From Commensalibacter sp963921845 (GTDB lineage: Bacteria; Pseudomonadota; Alphaproteobacteria; Acetobacterales; Acetobacteraceae): 19,412 nt of DNA. Below are positions 1 to 5,646 of this stretch, piece after piece. Where the stretch lies: contig NZ_CAWUGZ010000113.1 of the NCBI RefSeq assembly GCF_963921845.1, positions 1-19,412 of the forward strand, in the 5' to 3' direction. Under the pieces are notes generated by a model, which was given only the letters and a program-made list of their open reading frames with translations, ran no database searches and was not told the DNA's origin. How positions within the stretch are numbered: position 1 is the stretch's first letter; every line of letters begins with the position of its first letter. A program made the position numbers and the translations under genes.

Positions 1-419
1 ATAGGTTAACATTGAAAAGCATAGAAATATACGTTATCAATATCATGGTTTAACGTTTCGTATTTAAATCTATATTAATAGTATACTGTGGTGGGCAATA
101 TAATCAGGGTAGAAACCCCTAGTCCAATACATAATTAAACAATCAATGCCACAGTCCGTTTTCGGTAGACTCAATTTAATAGAGTTTTTAAAATTATGTA
201 ACGTTTTTTAATTTCGTATAATGCGGTTAAATAAAGACGTTTCTAAAATTTAGAAACGCTATACCCTTTCAAAATTTGTTTTAGAAAATTCCCCTTTTGT
301 AAAATAAAATTAGCAATTTGTTGTGAATAATTTTAATACTTTATTTACAGATAAAGACGCTTTGAAAAGTGTTACTTTACCTTTTTCATTTCTTTTTAGA
401 GTTGGTATGGATTACGTAA
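1..419. other. AT-rich spacer upstream of the CLC gene
   Basis: No reading frame here looks like a gene. The stretch is strongly AT-rich. It holds a perfect TATAAT at 217-222, a 21-base near-palindrome at 238-258, and another TATAAT at 99-104. It also holds the 13-mer TTAAACAATCAAT (135-147), which recurs downstream of the CLC gene. Whatever lies upstream of base 1 is outside the window. Confidence 0.6.
217..258 (+). promoter_or_regulatory. candidate promoter -10 and adjacent palindrome for the CLC gene
   Basis: A perfect TATAAT lies at 217-222, but no convincing -35 box sits 16-18 bases upstream (TTATGT at 194-199 is poor). Just downstream, CGTTTCTAAA (238-247) and TTTAGAAACG (249-258) form a 10-bp inverted repeat around a single base. 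If transcription starts near 229, the palindrome lies in the early transcribed region and could be an operator or a leader hairpin. Its position ahead of the CLC gene is the only support for a regulatory role. In DNA this AT-rich, TATAAT also occurs by chance. Confidence 0.3.
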
Positions 420-2189
420 GTGATAAATTTTCTTGATAAGCCATTTATCCAACATGTAACGTTTATCCGTGGTGTTAAAGACCTATGGTTAATGGGTTTT
501 GCGATTATTTCTGGAATGATAGGAGCTGTCGTTGTCCGCATCCTTAATTTAATCATTGAAACGATGCATCATTTTCTTTTTCATCTCAGCAACGGTGGAC
601 ATTTGTCAGGGCTGTTATGGGTAAACCCTTGGTACAGCGTTACGATGCCGATTATGGGTGGGCTGTTGCTTTGGCAGACCCGTCGATGGATTAACCGATA
701 TTTTAGTCAAAACCCTGTTGATATTGTGGAAGCAAATGCCCTTCATGGGGGAAGGTTAAATGTTGCTGATAGTTTGTATGTTGGGTTGCAAACCATTTTA
801 ACGACTGGGTTTGGATTATCCCTTGGGTTAGAAGCAGCATACACGCAGATAAGCTCTGCTTGTATTTCTCGCCTCAGTGAGATTTTTGCTTTACGTAAAG
901 AAGACATAAGAGTACTGGTCGGATGCGGGGCCGGAGCCGCCATAGCGGCAGAATTTAACTCTCCTTTAGGGGGGGCTTTTTACGCATTTGAGATTGTCAT
1001 TGCATCGTATAATATTGTTAATTTTACGCCTGTTATTCTGGCGGCAATTGTAGGCGTTGTTACCGCGCATTGGCTGGGTATGCGGACCCCTATTTTAAAT
1101 TTTCCTGCTCAGATTCCTGTAGTGCATGATTACGTCAGCATTGTCTTCTTAGCTTTATTGTGTGCACTCATTGGTATTGCCATTATGTATTTTTCAGCCC
1201 AGCTGGAAGTGGTTGTAAAAAAAAATAGATTAGGTCAAGGATTTCCTCTAGTGGCGGGGGGAGCGGTTATTGGGTTATTGTCTTTAATTACCCCTGCTAT
1301 ATTAAGTTCTGGCCATGCAGTGGTGTGGGTCAGTTTGGCAGGAGGTGTCGGGTTCAAACTTGCTTGCCTCATTTTATTGTTGAAAGCTTTTGCTTCTACC
1401 ATTTCAATTGGCGTGGGATTTAGGGGGGGTCTTTTCTTTGCATCAATGCTTATTGGCTGTGCCGCTGGAATTGTTTTTGGTCATGGTTTGGCCTTTTATC
1501 AGATACATGCTTTGTCGCCTCTAGTTTACGGGTTAATGGGGATGGCAACGATGGCCGTTGTGATCATTGGCGGGCCGTTAAGTATGACTTTTTTAACGTT
1601 AGAAATGACCAAAAGTTATCCGTATACGGGTTGTGTATTGTTAAGCGTGCTGATCGCGCAATTTTTTGTTAGAAAGTTGTTTGGTTTTTCGTTCGCGACA
1701 TGGCGATTTCACTTACGGGGAGAAAACACACAATCTGCGCTTGATATAAGCTGGCTAAGACGATCCAAAATTGAAAGCCTTATGCATTATGATTTAACGA
1801 TAATCGACGAAACCACCAGCATAAAAGAAGCTAGAAAGTTGTTTTTATCTCGAAATATGTCGAAAGCTATTGTGAGAACAAGCAACAACCAATATGTAGG
1901 TATGGTTTATACGCATATTTTGCTTAATCCTGAACTGGATAGTGATCAATGCGTTAAAGAAATTGTTTGTCAAAGAGAAATTTTTATACTTCCGCAGATG
2001 GAAATTAAGGATGCGTTAAATTTTTTCGAGAGCAAACATATTGATTTTGCCGTTGTCGTTAGTCGTGAGAAGCAACGTTATATTATTGGCGGTGTTTATA
2101 AAAATGATGTGTTAAAAACATACACTCAGTTTTTAGAAAATCAAATTATCGAGGTAACGGGGTTTGATTTTGGAAAAAAAAGAGCTTAG
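420..2189 (+). CDS. CLC-family chloride channel/transporter with two C-terminal CBS domains
   Basis: This is a 589-residue multi-pass inner-membrane protein of the CLC family, which moves chloride or other anions as a channel or H+-coupled exchanger. Hydrophobic segments fill residues 22-425. The family GxEGP region appears as GLEAAYTQ (136-143), keeping the gating glutamate as E138. The usual GSGIP filter motif is replaced by NALHGG (106-111). GFRGGLF (333-339) matches the later GxFxP-type motif. Residues 455-570 form two CBS modules, which often sense nucleotides. The start is GTG, directly after an in-frame TAA at 417-419. There is no strong ribosome site, only a GGA eight bases upstream. 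An ATG at 492 is possible but would shorten the first helix. The gene stands alone and no partner is visible. I am sure of the family; ion selectivity and transport mode cannot be read from the sequence. Confidence 0.93.
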   Translation: MINFLDKPFIQHVTFIRGVKDLWLMGFAIISGMIGAVVVRILNLIIETMHHFLFHLSNGGHLSGLLWVNPWYSVTMPIMGGLLLWQTRRWINRYFSQNPVDIVEANALHGGRLNVADSLYVGLQTILTTGFGLSLGLEAAYTQISSACISRLSEIFALRKEDIRVLVGCGAGAAIAAEFNSPLGGAFYAFEIVIASYNIVNFTPVILAAIVGVVTAHWLGMRTPILNFPAQIPVVHDYVSIVFLALLCALIGIAIMYFSAQLEVVVKKNRLGQGFPLVAGGAVIGLLSLITPAILSSGHAVVWVSLAGGVGFKLACLILLLKAFASTISIGVGFRGGLFFASMLIGCAAGIVFGHGLAFYQIHALSPLVYGLMGMATMAVVIIGGPLSMTFLTLEMTKSYPYTGCVLLSVLIAQFFVRKLFGFSFATWRFHLRGENTQSALDISWLRRSKIESLMHYDLTIIDETTSIKEARKLFLSRNMSKAIVRTSNNQYVGMVYTHILLNPELDSDQCVKEIVCQREIFILPQMEIKDALNFFESKHIDFAVVVSREKQRYIIGGVYKNDVLKTYTQFLENQIIEVTGFDFGKKRA

Positions 2190-2210
2190 GGTTTTATCTT
2201 TATGAATATA

Positions 2211-2260
2211 TGATTGTTTAATTGACGAATAAGGGCGGTTTGTTAAACAATCAATTTATT
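2211..2260 (+). terminator. candidate terminator hairpin after the CLC gene
   Basis: TGATTGTTTAA (2211-2221) pairs with TTAAACAATCA (2243-2253), an 11-bp perfect stem around a 21-base loop, followed by a T-rich but interrupted tract. It begins about 20 bases after the stop codon at 2189. The stem is GC-poor and the loop long, so it is weaker than a classical rho-independent terminator. Confidence 0.45.
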
Positions 2261-2330
2261 ATTTTAATTTTAATACACTTACAATTATTATTGTACAAAA
2301 TAAAAACTATTTCTGTTGATGTATAAACTA

Positions 2331-2360
2331 ATAAAAAGGCAAGATAGTATTTATCTTGCC
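2331..2360 (-). terminator. rho-independent terminator of the fructose-6-phosphate aldolase gene
   Basis: On the minus strand, GGCAAGATA and TATCTTGCC form a perfect 9-bp stem with a 5-base loop (2338-2360). A TTTTTAT tract follows (2331-2337). It lies about 60 bases beyond the aldolase stop codon. Confidence 0.82.
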
Positions 2361-2419
2361 TAAACTCTATATATACCAGCTGTTATAAGCAGGTTATACT
2401 GTTTTTTAGTTACTTTATC

Positions 2420-3082
2420 TTAAAGGCATGTTTTGTTGAATTTTTTCTGCCAAGCAGATTCAAATTGATCAACCGCTGCAAACACTGCTGGGTCACTAAT
2501 AAACATGTCAAAAACATTAACAGGTAAGGTTATACCCTTACACCCAATAAGCATACATTCCAGAGCCTGTCTTGGGCTTTTAAAGCTAGCTGCAACCAAT
2601 TCTTTTTCAGGAGCATGCGTAGAAAGTAAGCATTGGAGTTCGGAAACGGTTGCAGGACCGTCACCGCCTTGTGCATCAATTCTGCTGACATAAGGGGAAA
2701 CGTACTGAGCGCCAGCGAGAACGCCTAAAAATCCTTGTGCGGCCCCGTAAACTGCAGTTGCTAATGTTGGAACGCCTTGTTTGGTTAATTCTTTAATGGC
2801 CTGAAGACCTTTAGGGGTAACAGGAACTTTTACAACTAAATTTTCAACACGTTCACGAAGTTTAAGTGCATCTTCGATCATTCCTTCAACGGTGTTGGAA
2901 ATAACCTGAGCAAACAAGGTTCCTTGTCCGCCCATAGCATCTCTTAATGCAGGTAATAAATCAAAGAGAGAGGTTTCGCCTGCACAGACGATAAGAGGGT
3001 TGGTGGTAACGCCGCTTACAGGGAAAATAGCAGAAATTCGCTTTACTGCTTGAATGTCTGAGGTATCTAGATATAATTTCAT
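2420..3082 (-). CDS. fsa: fructose-6-phosphate aldolase (transaldolase-like, FSA family)
   Basis: This cytoplasmic class I aldolase has 220 residues, the same length as E. coli FsaA, and aligns with it from memory without gaps. The family reversibly joins dihydroxyacetone and glyceraldehyde-3-phosphate into fructose-6-phosphate through a lysine Schiff base. Conserved landmarks are LYLDTSD with D6, TTNP with N28, Q59 (FSA-type rather than the glutamate of true transaldolases), the Schiff-base lysine K85 in VVKVPVT, T109, Y131, R134 and S166. Position 129 is serine where FsaA has alanine, and position 108 is alanine where FsaA has glycine. ATG start; an AAGG lies a few bases upstream on the minus strand. 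The gene is single, with its own terminator, and does not overlap glnA upstream. I am confident of FSA rather than transaldolase because of the short length, Q59 and Y131. Confidence 0.94.
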   Translation of the reverse strand: MKLYLDTSDIQAVKRISAIFPVSGVTTNPLIVCAGETSLFDLLPALRDAMGGQGTLFAQVISNTVEGMIEDALKLRERVENLVVKVPVTPKGLQAIKELTKQGVPTLATAVYGAAQGFLGVLAGAQYVSPYVSRIDAQGGDGPATVSELQCLLSTHAPEKELVAASFKSPRQALECMLIGCKGITLPVNVFDMFISDPAVFAAVDQFESAWQKKFNKTCL

Positions 3083-3211
3083 CGCGCCTTAGCTTTCGAT
3101 TTGATTCATGAAATTTAAGACATTAAAAATCAAGAACAATGATTAAAAAACTTGCCCGCAAATCCATCAAAGTTGAGCAACATACGGTATAAATAAATCC
3201 GTTAAATTGTC

Positions 3212-3248
3212 AAAAAAAAAGCTAACCCGTAAAGGTTTAGGCTTTTTG
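3212..3248 (-). terminator. candidate rho-independent terminator (glnB-glnA operon, distal)
   Basis: Read on the minus strand, an A-rich arm ending in CTAAACC pairs imperfectly, with a bulge and a mismatch, with GGGTTAG. This is followed by CTTTTTTTTT, a run of nine T at 3212-3220. It lies about 145 bases after the glnA stop. The stem is imperfect but the U-tract is long. Confidence 0.5.
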
Positions 3249-3300
3249 TTATATTGATCGACAAGTCAAGTTATAAAAATAATATAGCGACTTTTTTCCA

Positions 3301-3369
3301 AAAAAAAAGAGTTTATTAAATTAAAAGTAACAAAATCGTGAATTAATTTTTTTTAATTAAAAACTCTTT
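3301..3369 (-). terminator. candidate terminator immediately after glnA
   Basis: AAAGAGTTT (3361-3369 on the minus strand) pairs perfectly with AAACTCTTT (3306-3314), and five more T follow (3301-3305). The loop is about 46 bases and contains a smaller TTAATT/AATTAA hairpin. It starts about 24 bases beyond the glnA stop, the expected place for an operon terminator, though the long loop weakens the case. Confidence 0.4.
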
Positions 3370-3392
3370 AATTGATTTAATATCGTTGGACT

Positions 3393-4838
3393 TTAGACAG
3401 AATAATACATTTCAAATTCCACAGGATGAGGGGTATGTTCAAAGCGAAAAACTTCTTGCCATTTGATTTGGCAATAACTGTTAATTTGGTCTTTGGTAAA
3501 CACATCACCTGCAAGTAAGAATTCGTGGTCTGCGGCCAAACATTCCAAAGCTTCGCGGAGGGATCCACATACGGTGGGTATTTCTTTCAATTCGTCTGGG
3601 GGAAGATCATAAAGGTCTTTGTCCATGGCATCTCCGGGATGAATTTTATTTTTGATACCATCTAATCCCGCCATGAGCATGGCTGCAAAAGCAAGGTATG
3701 GGTTGGCGGTTGGATCAGGAAAACGGATTTCAACACGTTTTGCTTTTGGACTGGTCCCATACGGAATACGACAAGAGGCAGAACGATTCCTTGCCGAGTA
3801 AGCCAATAATACAGGGGCTTCGAATCCAGGAATTAAGCGTTTGTATGAATTCGTTGAAGGATTGGTAAATGCATTCAAAGCTTTAGCGTGTTTGATGATT
3901 CCACCAATGTAATAGAGGGCTTGATCGGAAAGATCAGCATAGGCGTTTCCAGCAAAATTTGGTTTATTGTCTTTCCAAATAGACTGATGGACGTGCATAC
4001 CCGTGCCATTATCGCCATAAATAGGTTTTGGCATGAACGTTGCCGTTTTACCATAAGAGTTTGCAACATTGTGCACGCAATATTTAAAAATTTGTAAATT
4101 ATCGGCTGATTTCACTAGGGTTGAAAACGCAATCCCCAGTTCATGTTGAGATTGTGCTACTTCGTGATGCTGTTTTTCAATGGGTAGTCCCATTTCACCC
4201 ATGGTGGTTAACATTTCTGCGCGTAGATCGTTTTCATTGTCAACGGGTGGTACTGGGAAATAGCCCCCTTTTATTCCGGGTCTATGCCCCATATTTCCTT
4301 CTGGGTATTCTTTGAGACTGGATCCAGGCCCCTCGATACTTTCTAATTGGTGTATCGCGAAATTGGGTCCGGTACCGAATTTGACGTTATCAAAAATAAA
4401 AAATTCAGCTTCTGGTCCAAAATAAGCTGTATCTCCGATACCCGTTGATTTTAAGTATTGTTCAGCCAATTTAGCGGTGGAACGAGGATCACGATTATAA
4501 AAAACGCCTGTAGCGGGATCGATAATATCACAAATTAAAATTAATTGAGGTTTGGCGGTAAATGGATCCATAACCGCAGTGGTTGGATCGGGCATGAGAA
4601 TCATGTCGCTTTCATTAATGGCCTTCCAACCATTGATAGAAGATCCATCAAACATAATGCCATCTTCAAATATGTCACTTTTTATTGTTGAAACGTATTG
4701 TGCGGTATGATGCCATTTTCCACAGGGGTCGGTGAAACGAAAGTCAACGAATTCAACAGAGTTTTCTTGAATCATATCCATGACTTTTTCAATAGCTTTT
4801 TCTTTAGAAGTAACCGGTGAAACGGCGTTGTTGGTCAT
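3393..4838 (-). CDS. glnA: type I glutamine synthetase
   Basis: This 481-residue protein catalyses ATP-dependent formation of glutamine from glutamate and ammonium, acting as a cytoplasmic dodecamer. The N-terminal beta-grasp region includes FVDFRFTDPCGKWHH, then FDGSSINGW. The catalytic barrel has PEAEFF, GMHVHQS and RIPYG-type motifs. Near the C-terminus, KDLYDLPP places a tyrosine at about 410, the adenylylation site of the GSI-beta class, so activity is probably controlled by a GlnE-type adenylyltransferase. Length is normal for the family. ATG start, with an AGGAAA ribosome site about eight bases upstream on the minus strand. It follows glnB by 102 bases on the same strand, the common alphaproteobacterial glnB-glnA order. 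A TATAAT in the gap suggests an extra internal promoter. Confidence 0.98.
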   Translation of the reverse strand: MTNNAVSPVTSKEKAIEKVMDMIQENSVEFVDFRFTDPCGKWHHTAQYVSTIKSDIFEDGIMFDGSSINGWKAINESDMILMPDPTTAVMDPFTAKPQLILICDIIDPATGVFYNRDPRSTAKLAEQYLKSTGIGDTAYFGPEAEFFIFDNVKFGTGPNFAIHQLESIEGPGSSLKEYPEGNMGHRPGIKGGYFPVPPVDNENDLRAEMLTTMGEMGLPIEKQHHEVAQSQHELGIAFSTLVKSADNLQIFKYCVHNVANSYGKTATFMPKPIYGDNGTGMHVHQSIWKDNKPNFAGNAYADLSDQALYYIGGIIKHAKALNAFTNPSTNSYKRLIPGFEAPVLLAYSARNRSASCRIPYGTSPKAKRVEIRFPDPTANPYLAFAAMLMAGLDGIKNKIHPGDAMDKDLYDLPPDELKEIPTVCGSLREALECLAADHEFLLAGDVFTKDQINSYCQIKWQEVFRFEHTPHPVEFEMYYSV

Positions 4839-4872
4839 TTATTTTTTCCTGTGTTCAGATTTTGAAGGCTAA

Positions 4873-4878
4873 ATTATA
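4873..4878 (-). promoter_or_regulatory. candidate glnA-proximal promoter (-10 box)
   Basis: A perfect TATAAT on the minus strand lies 35 bases before the glnA ATG, within the glnB-glnA gap. No good -35 hexamer sits 16-18 bases upstream, so an activator-dependent or chance site is possible. It would allow glnA expression separate from glnB. Confidence 0.28.
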
Positions 4879-4940
4879 AGTGATACTATACTATTAAAAA
4901 CTAAATTTTGATTAGAGAATATTAAAACGGTAACTGAATC

Positions 4941-5288
4941 TTACAAGGCTTCGACACCACTTTCACCGGTTCGAATGCGTATAGCATTTTCAACGGGTAT
5001 AACAAAAATTTTTCCGTCGCCAATTCTTCCTGTTCGTGCAGTATGCATAATAATGTCAACAGCGCGTTCTACCAGATTTTCGTCACAGACAAATTCAATT
5101 TTCACTTTAGGAAGAAAATCGACCACGTATTCTGCACCCCGATACAGTTCTGTGTGTCCTTTTTGTCTTCCAAAACCTTTTACTTCAGTAACCGTAATAC
5201 CTTGTAAGCCAATTTCTTGTAGGGCTTCTTTTACTTCGTCTAATTTAAAAGGTTTGATGACAGCTTCAATTTTTTTGATCATCTTCAT
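4941..5288 (-). CDS. glnB: nitrogen regulatory protein PII
   Basis: This small trimeric signal protein senses 2-oxoglutarate and ATP/ADP and reports nitrogen status to GlnE, NtrB and other partners. It is 115 residues from the first ATG; the family norm is about 112. The T-loop sequence GFGRQKGHTELYRGAEY carries the uridylylation tyrosine at residue 54 in this numbering (Y51 of E. coli GlnB). The B-loop TGRIGDGKIF and C-loop IRIRTGE are intact. A second ATG two codons in (M3) would give a more usual N-terminus and better spacing to the AAGAG upstream, so the start may be at 5282. The gene precedes glnA on the same strand. T-loop and C-terminal features suit GlnB; GlnK cannot be fully excluded, but linkage to glnA favours GlnB. 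Confidence 0.97.
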   Translation of the reverse strand: MKMIKKIEAVIKPFKLDEVKEALQEIGLQGITVTEVKGFGRQKGHTELYRGAEYVVDFLPKVKIEFVCDENLVERAVDIIMHTARTGRIGDGKIFVIPVENAIRIRTGESGVEAL

Positions 5289-5646
5289 TATCTCTTAACT
5301 GTGAGTTTAATCTTAATTGAGAAATAGACCAGTGGATTATAGTTATTTTGTGGCATTATTTAAGAATGACCGCCTTATTTTGTCTAGTAAAAAGATTGCT
5401 ACGCGGTGGCTAAAATTTAACAGAACGCAAATCTAGGTAATCTTCATAATTTAAAATTTTACATTTGTGCTTTGTTAATTTGGCTTGAAATGAGCTCTAA
5501 TTTAAAGTGGTTAGGGATACCAGTGGTTCGCGCACACGCAAATGTTAAACATATCAGTTTTTACTGGTTACTATGCGATTTAAAGATTAGCGGGGCTGTG
5601 GTAAATTAAATTGCGTGGTATTTGAAACATTAAGCAGACGATGTGT
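5289..5646. other. spacer between uvrA and glnB
   Basis: This 358-base spacer contains no supported gene. It should hold the glnB promoter (see 5336-5364) and the uvrA transcription end. I saw no strong terminator; the only inverted repeats are short, such as CAGT/ACTG around 5557-5568. No sigma-54 type GG-N10-GC site was recognised. Confidence 0.55.
5336..5364 (-). promoter_or_regulatory. candidate glnB-glnA promoter
   Basis: On the minus strand a perfect TATAAT (5336-5341) lies 48 bases before the glnB ATG, with CTTAAA (5359-5364) 17 bases upstream as a weak -35 match. Transcription would start near 5329, giving a leader of about 40 bases. The -10 box and position are good and the -35 is poor. 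Confidence 0.4.

Larger units (their letters stand above)
3083..3392. other. spacer between glnA and the aldolase gene, with hairpins
   Basis: This 310-base AT-rich spacer has no supported gene. Close to the glnA stop it carries an inverted-repeat structure (3301-3369), and further on a second terminator-like hairpin (3212-3248), both oriented to end minus-strand transcription. The aldolase promoter should lie in 3083-3210, but I could not pick out convincing boxes. Confidence 0.6.

Noticed and set aside
743..943. minus-strand frame inside the CLC gene, and similar opposite-strand frames inside glnA, uvrA, gyrA and pdc
   Set aside because: These are shadows of well-supported genes on the other strand and show no independent coding evidence.
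5289..5400. possible sigma-54 promoter upstream of glnB
   Set aside because: No GG-N10-GC spacing was found; only a TATAAT-type box is visible.
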